64,000 bases of DNA from CAZSDU01 sp963662525 (GCA_963662525.1 OY759717.1:2046001-2110000); one strand, 5' to 3'. Numbered from the stretch's first letter, positions 25,493 to 34,147 are shown. Numbers and translations are program-made. Notes: generated by a model from the sequence alone, not told the origin.

Positions 25493-25587
25493 AAGTTACC
25501 AATTTAGTAACCGGGCGGAGGAGTGGTGCAGCCGGGCGGGTTTGCACCCTCTTTCCCTTTTTCTCTATGTTAAGATGTTTCTGGTAA
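25489..25587 (+). CDS. Possible 32-residue peptide between the unknown gene and rep
   Basis: ATG at 25489 overlaps the previous stop (ATGA) and runs to a TAA at 25585-25587. The predicted peptide is basic, then hydrophobic (MKVTNLVTGRRSGAAG... ending LRCFW). It has no family match. The same DNA contains GTTACC...GTAACC dyads, so it may only be a regulatory spacer before rep. Confidence 0.2.
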   Translation: MKVTNLVTGRRSGAAGRVCTLFPFFSMLRCFW

Positions 25588-25605
25588 CCATTTCAGTAAC
25601 TTTTT

Positions 25606-26547
25606 ATGTTTGATAATATAGATTTAAAGTTGAGTTTTGAGGAGGCTGGAGGAGTTAATTTACTACATGATATACCTGCCAGATTAACCCGACAAAGTGA
25701 AACAACCTTTGCAGATGGAACCATTTCAATTTCTGGTTACCTGGACAGTATTAAAGTCAGGGTGACAGCTCAGGCGGTTAAAATTCATGACAGCTCAATT
25801 TGCAAATGGTTTTTAGGAGATAATTTTCAATCTCTGAGCCGGGGTGACACAAAAAGAGCAATTCAGAGGCTCAGTGATGAGCTAAGGTTACCGATGGACA
25901 AGGCAGCAGTAACCAGGGTTGATGTGGCTCAAAACTTTATCATGAGGCATGACAAAGCGGTTTACTTTGACCATTTAGGCAGCCTGCAATATTTTAACAG
26001 GCTCCAGCAAAACAATGGCCTCTATTATTCAAATATAACAGGAAATAAAACCCTCCTCTTTTATGAAAAGGTACATGAACAGAAAGTTAAAGGGCAGCCA
26101 ATACCTGAGATGTACCGGGCAAAAACCTGCCTGAGATATGAACAGAGATATAAAAGGCGGTTGCTGCAAACTTTCAACCTGCCAGAGTTAAGAGCTGCAA
26201 AACTCTATGAACCGGGTTTTTATTGTGATCTGGTGAACCGCTGGAGGGGTGAATATGAAAGAATCAAAAAAATAAATGACATTCAAATAAATTACTCCAT
26301 GATTAAGACAAAAAAAGACCAGGCAAACCAGGCATTACTTTTTTATGTGAGCCAGAGAGGAGGAGAGCTGGCAGTTATTAATGAGATCAAAGAGGCCTAC
26401 AAAAGAGGAGAGCTGACTAAAAAACAGGCTCATGATCTCAGGCAGCAAGTAGAGGAGGCCTGTAAATGTGAATCATTCACAGCCTCCAGTGATGTTATTC
26501 TGGAGCTGGATAAAAAGGTTAAAGAGGCAGCCAGGTTCTATTTGTAA
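25606..26547 (+). CDS. Phage/plasmid replication initiation protein, gene II/X-like
   Basis: The 313-residue protein has the conserved pieces of the phage II/X and Rep_trans-like initiators: TRVDVAQNF (103-111), LLFYEKVHEQ (150-159) and CLRYEQRYKRRL (175-186), with a helical C-terminus. Such proteins nick a double-strand origin and start rolling-circle replication of filamentous phages and small plasmids. Length is within the normal range. It should replicate the excised element. The repeat-rich 26548-26942 region just downstream is a candidate origin. No coat or assembly genes accompany it. Confidence 0.75.
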   Translation: MFDNIDLKLSFEEAGGVNLLHDIPARLTRQSETTFADGTISISGYLDSIKVRVTAQAVKIHDSSICKWFLGDNFQSLSRGDTKRAIQRLSDELRLPMDKAAVTRVDVAQNFIMRHDKAVYFDHLGSLQYFNRLQQNNGLYYSNITGNKTLLFYEKVHEQKVKGQPIPEMYRAKTCLRYEQRYKRRLLQTFNLPELRAAKLYEPGFYCDLVNRWRGEYERIKKINDIQINYSMIKTKKDQANQALLFYVSQRGGELAVINEIKEAYKRGELTKKQAHDLRQQVEEACKCESFTASSDVILELDKKVKEAARFYL

Positions 26548-26659
26548 ACCCTCCCTGGCAAATTACACTTAATAAATCCTCCCGGGTATTTTCCCGTACA
26601 TCGTTTGCCTCCACTCATCCATATCCGGGCAATGTTTTCATGATGGGGTTTAAAACCAA

Positions 26660-26876
26660 AAAACAGTGTAAAAACAGTGTAAACCGTGAAAATCAAAACC
26701 TGACAAAACCTGACTTTTTAGACCTGTCAAAACTTAACAAAACTTAACATTTTAAACTGAAAAATAAAGTAAAAAAAGTGTGAACCTTATAAAACCTTAC
26801 ATTTTGAACTTTGTTTTTAAACTTGACAAAACTTGACATTTTAATCCTGGTATTTTGATACTAACAAAAGCTAACA
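26660..26876. repeat. Six paired decamer repeats between rep and attR (candidate origin)
   Basis: Word pairs in direct orientation, period 10-11: AAAACAGTGT at 26660 and 26671; AAAACCTGAC at 26695 and 26705; AAAACTTAAC at 26729 and 26739; AACCTTAT/AAAACCTTAC near 26783-26800; AAACTTGAC/AAAACTTGAC at 26819-26837; CTAAC pairs near 26861-26875. Most are followed by ATTTT, and pairs are spaced about 35-50 bp apart. Copies within a pair agree while pairs differ. This fits initiator or integrase binding sites. Confidence 0.7.
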
Positions 26877-26942
26877 TTTTACCTGCAAAAATTATGGCCA
26901 AAAATTGAATGTTTTGGCCTTTTTTGTTACTATTTTGTTACT

Positions 26943-27001
26943 GGTAAAATGAAAAAGCCTGTAAACATTGCTGTTTTCAGGCTTTCAGGGTAGCCCCACC
27001 A
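26943..27001. repeat. attR: right copy of the 59-bp direct repeat
   Basis: This is the element-borne copy that restores the 3' end of tRNA-Arg and its downstream hairpin (AAAGCCTGTAAAC...GTTTTCAGGCTTT). One base differs from attL (T at 26977). Confidence 0.88.
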
Positions 27002-27062
27002 GGAATCGAACCTGGATTTAAAGTTTAGGAAACTTCCGTTCTATCCATTGAACTACAGGGCC
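26991..27062 (-). tRNA. tRNA-Arg (anticodon CCT)
   Basis: Read on the minus strand, the 72-nt cloverleaf folds fully. The acceptor is GGCCCTG with TGGGGCT plus discriminator A (two or three G-U pairs). The D-arm is GTTC/GAAC, the anticodon arm GAAGT-TTCCTAA-ACTTT, and the T-arm CCAGG-TTCGATT-CCTGG. The anticodon is CCT. CCA is not encoded. The 3' end lies in attR, so the present 3' part came with the integrated element. Confidence 0.93.
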
Positions 27063-27083
27063 GCATCAATTTATGATTTACGA

Positions 27084-27135
27084 TTTATGATTTACGATTG
27101 ACGATTGACGATTGACGATTGACGATTGACGATTG
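27084..27135. repeat. 7-bp tandem repeat (ACGATTG) upstream of the tRNA
   Basis: After ATTTACG/ATTTATG units, the heptamer GATTGAC repeats about six times up to 27135. A minus-strand TATCTTTG box at 27177-27184 could drive the tRNA through this array. Confidence 0.75.
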
Positions 27136-27270
27136 AACAATACCAAGCTGTCATCCGGAATCTTTCATTCGTCCTGCAAAGATAGAAAATTCTGAAATAG
27201 GATTGTTCCGGCCTTGCTTACTTCTTGTTCACGATTAGTTTGGCGGTAGTAATATTGACTCTTACCATTT

Positions 27271-28500
27271 TTACTGAATGATAACTTTGGCCCGGTAGCA
27301 TGCTTCATCAAGCAGGAAGGTTAGCTGATCGATTATGGACGTGATCCCATTGGAATAATTCCAGGAATTAGTAAATACTACGGCAGTGTAATCCAATTGA
27401 GGATCAGTCACCATACGTGAAAGATACCCTTCGTGTGCTCCGTTATGGCCATAACCGAGGTTAAGGGCGTAATTAATCCCGCAACCGTACCATCCACCCG
27501 GTGTGCTGCCGGCAGGGGGAGCAAGCATTACCTGGTTGACCCAGTATGGTTTGAGAACCCCGTTACCCTGAATGAGTGTGCGTAGAAATTTTGAAAGATC
27601 ATCGGGAGTGGTAATCATATTTCCCTCGGCAACATTTGCGGAGATATTTGATATCGTCACCTCGCTGGTGCTGTCATGCAAGAAAATATAACCAGGTGCA
27701 AAAGGAGCAGGAATCAGGCGATCATTACCCGAGTAAGGATAGGTAGTGTTGTCCATGCCCATGGGTTGAACGATATTTTCCATTACGAATTGCTGATAAC
27801 TTTGACCGGTAACTCTTTCGACGATCTTTCCCAGTATTGAATATCCGGTATTTGAATAATGATACTTTTCACCTGGCTGAAAATCGAATAACCGGCATGT
27901 TGCCGCAACACCCACCATTTCGTCGAATGTAAAGGTGTGTGTGGGTTCTGTTGCTTCTACGAACTCGATATAATTCCGACCCTTATACGGAACCTGAACT
28001 GAAACAGTATCAGGGATATTGTTGTTGGAAACATCGAAAACCCCCGCCCGGTGCTGGAGCAGCTGATGGATGGTTATCTGGTTTTGGAAGGGGATATTGA
28101 AATTCCCTGTAAGTGGCACATAAGTAGTTTGTGTTCCCGGAATTGTATCAGTAATTCTGGCATCAATATTCAGTTTCCCTTGCTGTGCCAGGAGCAGAAT
28201 AGCAGTTGAAGTGAAAGTTTTTGTATTGCTTGCAGCCCTGAAATGTATGGAAGAGGAAACGCCGGGTTCCATACCAGTCGAAACAAACCAGCTACCTTGT
28301 TTTGAGATCACTTTCAGCGCAATACCTCCTGGATAGCCAGGGTATTTCGTTTGATAATCCTTCAGCAACTGATTGATCATGGTTTGCAGTTTTCCCTTGA
28401 TCTGAGGGTCGGCAGCTGATTGGTAAACAGTTTCTGTTTTTGTACATGAGGTGATGGCCGTCAGGATCATAGCCAGCATTAGCTGCGTGATAGTTTTCAT
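27271..28500 (-). CDS. Serine hydrolase lipoprotein, beta-lactamase/DD-carboxypeptidase (class C) family
   Basis: The 409-residue protein has a lipoprotein signal with lipobox LTAITSC (C19). The catalytic triad motifs of serine beta-lactamase-fold enzymes are intact: S91-N-T-K94 (SxxK), YSN in KYHYSNTGYS near residue 210, and HxG-type GHNGAHEG near 350. The domain order and size fit the EstB/DD-carboxypeptidase-like group, which act on peptidoglycan peptides, esters or peptides; resistance to beta-lactams cannot be inferred. It should be anchored to the periplasmic or outer face of a membrane. It lies just beyond the tRNA and outside the element. Confidence 0.9.
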   Translation of the reverse strand: MKTITQLMLAMILTAITSCTKTETVYQSAADPQIKGKLQTMINQLLKDYQTKYPGYPGGIALKVISKQGSWFVSTGMEPGVSSSIHFRAASNTKTFTSTAILLLAQQGKLNIDARITDTIPGTQTTYVPLTGNFNIPFQNQITIHQLLQHRAGVFDVSNNNIPDTVSVQVPYKGRNYIEFVEATEPTHTFTFDEMVGVAATCRLFDFQPGEKYHYSNTGYSILGKIVERVTGQSYQQFVMENIVQPMGMDNTTYPYSGNDRLIPAPFAPGYIFLHDSTSEVTISNISANVAEGNMITTPDDLSKFLRTLIQGNGVLKPYWVNQVMLAPPAGSTPGGWYGCGINYALNLGYGHNGAHEGYLSRMVTDPQLDYTAVVFTNSWNYSNGITSIIDQLTFLLDEACYRAKVIIQ

Positions 28501-28854
28501 TTTTCTTTTTGTTTTACATTAAGATTTTTCCCCTGCTTTTTTTCATTGCCGTGGTATATATTGCTTATAAAGCCCGGCATTCCTCCGCTTTGACCGTGAA
28601 AGGGACCCTGCCAGGAAATTCCTAATCCATAAGCATTCTCAAGCATAACCTAAATGTCATTATAGAATCGTTTGGAGAGCATTGTGATTGTTACACTAAT
28701 TGATTTTTTTCGTTTTCATGTGATCAGCTTTTTGTTTATTTTCACTCAATCTCATGTTTCGCAGAATAAAATTAAGTTTTTTTGATGAACTTATCTTCTC
28801 GTTGAGAAATATTAGTTAATTTCCAACATTGGATTCATCAAGATAAACTTGCTT
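28501..28854. other. 354-bp divergent spacer with no gene seen
   Basis: The spacer lies between the serine hydrolase and the patatin-like gene, which diverge. It is AT-rich and must hold both promoters, but I found no full -33/-7 pair, RNA gene or notable repeat in it. Confidence 0.4.
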
Positions 28855-31104
28855 ATGAAATATTTTTTAAAAGCCAACAGCCAATGGTTTATACTCCCGA
28901 TGGTTATAATCTTGTCGGGAGGATTATTTAACAGTGTGTTTTCCCAGGAAAAAAAGGCTAATATATCCCGAAAAAGACCCTCAGTCGGGCTGGTACTCAG
29001 TGGAGGAGGAGCCAAAGGATTTGCTTACATAGGCTTGCTGAAAGTATTCCAGGAAGTCGGTCTGCCTATAGATTATATTGGAGGATCCAGTATCGGGAGC
29101 ATTGTCGGTGGATTATACGCTATTGGCTATCATCCTGATTCCATTGCGAAAATAGTTCGCTCCCAGAACTGGGACCATTTGCTAAAGGACATTACAGCAA
29201 GGAAGTTTGTTGGTTACGAGGAAAAGGAATATGGAGAAAAAACCATCATCACGCTTCCGATCAAAGAAAAGAAAATCACCCTGAACCCCTCTATGTACCA
29301 GGGGCAGGAAGTCAACCTGCTGCTGAATTACTATTTTTCCCCGGCCTATAAAATCACGGATTTCCATCAGCTCCAAACACCCTTCCTATGTATCGGAACC
29401 GATCTTTTTACTGGTGCGGAAGTGATTCTGGATAAAGGATATCTTCCCATGGCCATTCGTGCCAGCATGTCTATTCCGGCGTATTTCTCACCGACTGATT
29501 ACCTGGGATATTACCTGGTTGATGGGGGTGTGGTTAACAATTATCCGGTGAAGGAAGTCAAGGACATGGGGGCCCAGATCATTATCGGGGGAGATGTTCA
29601 GCAGGGACTTTATGATACCAGGGAAGAGCTCAACTCAATCACCGCTATCCTGGACCAGATGACCTCTTTTTACAGGGTCAGGGCCAATGAAATTGGAGAT
29701 AGTCTGACGGATATTAAGGTAGGTTATAAAATGGATTACGGGATGATGGATTTTGATAGTTATGATTCTATCATTGCTTTAGGGGAAAGGGTGGCCCGAT
29801 CGCATTATGCCGAACTCAAAGCCCTTGCCGATTCACTGAATGCAATCGAGTACCAGCCGCTGAAGAGTTTCAAGGCTCATCCTATGGATAGCCTGATGGT
29901 TGATGATATCATTGTCAGGGGAAACAAGAAAATGCCGGAACGCTATTTCACCAGTTTTTTATCACAGGAGAAGAACACGAAAATTTCGACACAAAGCCTT
30001 CAGAATGACATCCGCTTAATCTACGGATCTGGTTTTTTCGAACAGGTATCCTATGAGCTTGAAAACAAGGACGGAAAAACAAATCTTTTTCTCGATATCA
30101 AGGAAAAAGGACCTGGCTCGCTTTCTGCCGGAGTTCATTTCGATATTGATTATAGTGCCAGTCTTATTCTCACCGGAGCATTCAGAAATATTCTGGGACG
30201 GAACACTAAACTCTTTGCAGACCTGAACCTTGGCATGAATCCCCGGTTAAGAGTCATTTATTTGCTTGGGCTAAGCGGGAGAGCTGGATTAGGTGTAAGC
30301 ACAGAAATTTATTCTTTCAAGTTCGATACCTACAAAAAGGATGTGAAGGTCAATAAAATTATTTTTACCGATTTCAAAGGATCCGTGTTTTTTAATTACA
30401 GTTTCCACAACAGGTTTAACTTCAGGGCAGGATTTGATTATGAATACTTCAGGTACCGGCAGGATGTTCATACCGACACGGTAAATAATAAATTCCAGGA
30501 GTTCTCGAGCTATGGGACCCTTTTTGCATCTTTAAAGGCAGATACCCGCGACCGGGCTAATTTTCCAACCCGTGGTTTTACTGCTATTCTGAGAGGGGAA
30601 TATGTGATGCCCTTATCAAAAAACTGGGTCAGCGAATTATTTACCAATTCAGCTATATTTTACCTGGCCTATGATCAGAGTATCCCTTTGTCTGGGAAAT
30701 TTGTTTTACAACCCGGCCTTTTTGGCGGGGCATTAATTCGCAGCGATGACAGTCCCCCGCCTCAGCATGCTTTTGCCCTGGGAGGACTTTGCCCGGCGAA
30801 TTATGTTGATCAGTACAGGTCATTTACAGGATTGGATTTTTTTCAGGAAGATGGCTATTATTCAGCTGTAGGAAGGCTTAAGCTACAGTACAATCTTTAC
30901 AAGAAATTATTCCTGACGTTAAAGACAGATGTTGGAGCTGTAACAGATTATGCCAATGAACTCTTCAAGTCTGCCAATTTTATTTTCGGTTATGGATTGA
31001 CAGCCGGTTATGACAGTTTTATCGGACCAATTGAACTTTCCGTGATGGGATCCAATATCAATCCGGGACCGACTTTTTTTATCAATCTTGGATTCTGGTT
31101 CTGA
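28855..31104 (+). CDS. Patatin-like phospholipase fused to an outer-membrane barrel (PlpD-like)
   Basis: The protein is 749 residues from ATG 28855, with a signal peptide ending near NSVFSQ. The patatin domain has oxyanion motif GGGAKG (50-55), nucleophile S79 in GGSSIGS and the catalytic Asp in VDGGVVNNYP near 223. A POTRA-like stretch (about 350-430: DDIIVRGNKKMPERY) follows, and then a 16-strand-type barrel ending in an aromatic residue (FINLGFWF). This is the type Vd architecture, in which a lipase is displayed at the outer membrane. It may hydrolyse phospholipids outside or in the periplasm. Confidence 0.9.
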   Translation: MKYFLKANSQWFILPMVIILSGGLFNSVFSQEKKANISRKRPSVGLVLSGGGAKGFAYIGLLKVFQEVGLPIDYIGGSSIGSIVGGLYAIGYHPDSIAKIVRSQNWDHLLKDITARKFVGYEEKEYGEKTIITLPIKEKKITLNPSMYQGQEVNLLLNYYFSPAYKITDFHQLQTPFLCIGTDLFTGAEVILDKGYLPMAIRASMSIPAYFSPTDYLGYYLVDGGVVNNYPVKEVKDMGAQIIIGGDVQQGLYDTREELNSITAILDQMTSFYRVRANEIGDSLTDIKVGYKMDYGMMDFDSYDSIIALGERVARSHYAELKALADSLNAIEYQPLKSFKAHPMDSLMVDDIIVRGNKKMPERYFTSFLSQEKNTKISTQSLQNDIRLIYGSGFFEQVSYELENKDGKTNLFLDIKEKGPGSLSAGVHFDIDYSASLILTGAFRNILGRNTKLFADLNLGMNPRLRVIYLLGLSGRAGLGVSTEIYSFKFDTYKKDVKVNKIIFTDFKGSVFFNYSFHNRFNFRAGFDYEYFRYRQDVHTDTVNNKFQEFSSYGTLFASLKADTRDRANFPTRGFTAILRGEYVMPLSKNWVSELFTNSAIFYLAYDQSIPLSGKFVLQPGLFGGALIRSDDSPPPQHAFALGGLCPANYVDQYRSFTGLDFFQEDGYYSAVGRLKLQYNLYKKLFLTLKTDVGAVTDYANELFKSANFIFGYGLTAGYDSFIGPIELSVMGSNINPGPTFFINLGFWF

Positions 31105-31114
31105 GGACTATTTC

Positions 31115-33166
31115 CTATTTCACATCTGCCCCATTCGACACTCCTTCGGCGGGAGTGACAAAGAATAGGGTGCCATCAGGATTTTCAGCCATCAGTATCA
31201 TGCCCTGCGAATCAATACCCTTGAGTTTTCTCGGAGCAAGGTTAACCAGGATGCACACTTTTTTCCCAATGATTTCTTCTGGCTTGAAAAAGTTGGCAAT
31301 ACCAGAAACCACGGTTCGCTGATCAAGTCCTGTATCGATCTTTAATTTCAGGAGTTTATCGGTTTTGGGAACTTTTTCGGCTTCCAGGATGGTTCCCGTG
31401 CGAATGTCCATTTTCGAAAAATCCTCATATTGTATCAACTCTTTACCGGGTTTCACTTTTATCTGTGATTGTTGTGACTCATTGGCCTGCTTTGTATTCA
31501 GCAGTTTTTGTACCTGGTTTTCGATGGCGGAATCATCTATTTTATCAAAAAGCAATGCTGCATGATTGAGCTGATGTCCTGGCTGTAACCAGTTTAATTG
31601 TATGGAATCCTTCCACTTGAAGGCCGGAAGATTTAGGGTTTGGCGGATTTTAGCCGCGCTGAAGGGAAGGAAAGGCTCTGCAAGAATGGATAGCTGGGCA
31701 CAGATCTGAAGGGAGATATTCAGGATGGTTCCCACCCGTTCCTGATTTGCTGAAAAGATCTTCCAGGGCTCATTATCTGTAAGGTATTTATTCCCGAGCC
31801 TGGCCAAATTCATCATTTCTGCTAATCCTTCCCGGAAACGGTAATGCTCCAGACTTTTCGCGATCCGGTCAGGGAAACAAGCCATTTCTTTCAGGATAGC
31901 TTGATCGTGATCGGTAAGTACACTCTGGGCTGGTACTGTTCCATGGAAATATTTCTCCGTGAGAACGATGGTCCGGTTAATAAAGTTTCCGAGTATTGCA
32001 ACCAGTTCATTGTTGTTTTTTGCCTGAAAATCCTTCCAAGTGAAATCGTTGTCTTTTGTTTCAGGCGCATTGGATGTCAGCACATACCGGAGCACATCTT
32101 GTTTGCCTGGAAAATCTTCCAGGTATTCGTGCAGCCAGACCGCCCAGTTGCGGGAAGTAGAAATTTTATCATTTTCAAGGTTCAGGAATTCATTGGCAGG
32201 AACATTGTCGGGAAGGATGTAAGTACCTTCTGCTTTAAGCATGGCCGGGAAAATAATGCAATGAAAAACGATGTTATCTTTCCCGATGAAATGAACCAGC
32301 TTAGTGTCTTTATCTTTCCAGTATTTCTCCCAATCCGGTGTCAGTTCTTTGGTGGCTGATATGTATCCGATAGGAGCATCAAACCAGACGTATAAAACTT
32401 TGCCATTGGCACCTTCCACCGGAACTTTTACACCCCAGTCCAGGTCACGGGTTACAGCCCTGGGCTGAAGTCCCTGATCTATCCAGGATTTACATTGACC
32501 ATAAACATTGATTTTCCAGTCATCCTTATGGCCTTCCAGTATCCATTCACGTAACCAGGGCTCATACTGATCGAGGGGGAGGAACCAGTGCCGGGTCTCT
32601 TTCAGGACGGGTTTGTTGCCGCTGAGGACGGAAGTAGGATTGATCAGATCGGTTGCATTGAGGGAAGTTCCGCATTTTTCGCACTGGTCACCATAAGCCT
32701 TATCGTTCCCGCAATGCGGGCACGTACCGGTAATGTACCGATCGGCCAAAAACTGGGAATTGGCAATATCATAATATTGCTGGGATATTTTTTCGATAAA
32801 CTGTCCGGCATCATACATTTTCCGGAAGAAATCAGAAGCAGTTTCATGATGAACCTGGCTGGAGGTACGAGAATAGATATCGAAAGAGATCCCGAAATCC
32901 TCAAAGGATTTTTTAATGATCCCATGATATTTATCCACAATATCCTGTGGTGACACACCCTGCTGCAATGCCTTGATAGTAATGGGGACACCGTGTTCGT
33001 CGGAACCGCCGATGAAGATTACATCCTGGTCATTCATACGGAGAAACCTCACATAGATATCGGCGGGAATATAAACCCCTGCCAGGTGACCGATATGGAT
33101 TGGGCCATTGGCATAGGGCAGGGCGGATGTTACGGTATAGCGTTTAAATTTTTGCTGTTCGTTCAT
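31115..33166 (-). CDS. metG: Methionyl-tRNA synthetase
   Basis: The protein is 683 residues from ATG 33166 (MNEQQKFKRYTVTSALPYANG starts after a nonconserved 55-codon upstream extension, which I rejected). HIGH is at 24-27 (GPIHIGHLAG). A zinc knuckle CPHCGNDKAYG...CEKCG lies near 145-161, and the KMSKS-equivalent KISTS near 334. An anticodon-binding domain and a C-terminal EMAP-type tRNA-binding domain (FSKMDIRTGTILEAEKVPKT) complete the protein. It charges initiator and elongator tRNA-Met. It is a normal bacterial full-length form and diverges from the LD-carboxypeptidase gene. Confidence 0.98.
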   Translation of the reverse strand: MNEQQKFKRYTVTSALPYANGPIHIGHLAGVYIPADIYVRFLRMNDQDVIFIGGSDEHGVPITIKALQQGVSPQDIVDKYHGIIKKSFEDFGISFDIYSRTSSQVHHETASDFFRKMYDAGQFIEKISQQYYDIANSQFLADRYITGTCPHCGNDKAYGDQCEKCGTSLNATDLINPTSVLSGNKPVLKETRHWFLPLDQYEPWLREWILEGHKDDWKINVYGQCKSWIDQGLQPRAVTRDLDWGVKVPVEGANGKVLYVWFDAPIGYISATKELTPDWEKYWKDKDTKLVHFIGKDNIVFHCIIFPAMLKAEGTYILPDNVPANEFLNLENDKISTSRNWAVWLHEYLEDFPGKQDVLRYVLTSNAPETKDNDFTWKDFQAKNNNELVAILGNFINRTIVLTEKYFHGTVPAQSVLTDHDQAILKEMACFPDRIAKSLEHYRFREGLAEMMNLARLGNKYLTDNEPWKIFSANQERVGTILNISLQICAQLSILAEPFLPFSAAKIRQTLNLPAFKWKDSIQLNWLQPGHQLNHAALLFDKIDDSAIENQVQKLLNTKQANESQQSQIKVKPGKELIQYEDFSKMDIRTGTILEAEKVPKTDKLLKLKIDTGLDQRTVVSGIANFFKPEEIIGKKVCILVNLAPRKLKGIDSQGMILMAENPDGTLFFVTPAEGVSNGADVK

Positions 33167-33247
33167 TTCTGTTTTTCGGTATTTGCTTATCAGCCTGGAT
33201 AAGAAAACAAAGATACGAATTCCTTCAGTTTTACTAATTTTGCTGTT

Positions 33248-34147
33248 ATGATTCAACCCGTTTATCTGAAAAAAGGAGATAAAATAGCTATTGTCTCCCC
33301 GGCGCGCAGCATTACTTTCGAGGAAGTGCATCCCAGTATCAGGGTATTACAAAAATCCGGGCTGGAAGTTGTTCTTGGCTCGCATGTTTTCAGCAGATAC
33401 AATCAGTTTGCAGGAACAGACGAACAACGCAGGATGGATTTTCAGCAGATGCTGGATGATGATTCCATAAGGGCTATACTATGTTCCCGTGGCGGATATG
33501 GCAGCATCCGGATCATTGATCGTCTGAATTTCGAACGGTTTATCGAGCGGCCCAAATGGATTATCGGATACAGCGATATTACCGTTTTTCATGCCCATAT
33601 TCATGAAAGGTACAAAGTTGAAACCCTTCATGCGACCATGCCCAAAAATATCCTGTCTGATATTGCCGATGATTCACCGGGCACGATGATCAATGCACTT
33701 TTCGGATACAGGATTTCGTATTCTTATCCCAGTATGCCGTTTTCCCGGGAAGGTATCGGGGAGGGACTGCTGGTAGGAGGAAATATTTCCATTCTTGTGA
33801 ACCTGTTGGGGTCAGTGTCAGAGCTGAATACCGATGGGAAGATCCTGTTCCTTGAAGATGTAGATGAATACCTCTATCACCTCGATCGGATGATGATAAG
33901 CCTGAAGCGGGCAGGGAAACTGTCACGCTTAAAGGGTTTGATTGTGGGTGGGTTATCAAAAATGAATGACAATGCGATTCCCTTTGGTAAAACACCTGTT
34001 GAAATTGTGGCAGAAGCGGTTAGTGAATTTAAATATCCGGTATGTTTTGATTTTCAGGCCGGTCATCTCGATAAAAACCTTGCGCTTATCCTTGGTCGGA
34101 AACTACGTCTTACGGTTGGTCGTAAAACAGAATTATCCTTTTATTAA
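33248..34147 (+). CDS. ldcA: LD-carboxypeptidase (peptidase S66)
   Basis: The 299-residue protein is a standard S66 enzyme. It has the N-terminal GDKIAIVSPA, then CSRGGYGSIR, the nucleophile elbow IGYSDIT with S108, Glu in LFLEDVDEYLYHLDRM near 203, and His in QAGHLDKNLALI near 273. By family knowledge it removes the terminal D-Ala from L,D-linked murein tetrapeptides during peptidoglycan recycling. A TAATTTTG box at 33235-33242 is only 5 nt from the ATG, so the mRNA may be leaderless. Confidence 0.92.
   Translation: MIQPVYLKKGDKIAIVSPARSITFEEVHPSIRVLQKSGLEVVLGSHVFSRYNQFAGTDEQRRMDFQQMLDDDSIRAILCSRGGYGSIRIIDRLNFERFIERPKWIIGYSDITVFHAHIHERYKVETLHATMPKNILSDIADDSPGTMINALFGYRISYSYPSMPFSREGIGEGLLVGGNISILVNLLGSVSELNTDGKILFLEDVDEYLYHLDRMMISLKRAGKLSRLKGLIVGGLSKMNDNAIPFGKTPVEIVAEAVSEFKYPVCFDFQAGHLDKNLALILGRKLRLTVGRKTELSFY

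Larger units (their letters stand above)
22237..27001 (+). mobile_element. 4.7-kb integrated element in tRNA-Arg(CCU) with integrase and phage/plasmid-type Rep
   Basis: Boundaries are set by the 59-bp direct repeat at each end. The right copy completes an intact tRNA-Arg gene, the standard signature of tyrosine-integrase elements. Cargo, all on the plus strand: integrase, RteC-like protein, excisionase-like HTH protein, unknown 144-residue protein, and II/X-type replication initiator. Several GTTAC-type and decamer repeats lie at both ends. No capsid, portal, Zot, coat, relaxase or type IV secretion genes were seen. It therefore looks like a minimal integrative replicon, a phage satellite, or a decayed filamentous-phage-like element. 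Confidence 0.85.

Noticed and set aside
26660..26876. Decamer array as a CRISPR
   Set aside because: Repeats are too short and vary between pairs; no cas genes are nearby.
22237..27001. Conjugative transposon or complete filamentous phage
   Set aside because: No relaxase, type IV secretion, Zot or coat gene was found.
27084..27135. Repeat array as a CRISPR
   Set aside because: Units are 7 bp with no spacers.
31115..33331. A 738-residue metG start at 33331
   Set aside because: The extra 55 residues look nonconserved and overlap the divergent gene; ATG 33166 gives the normal N-terminus.
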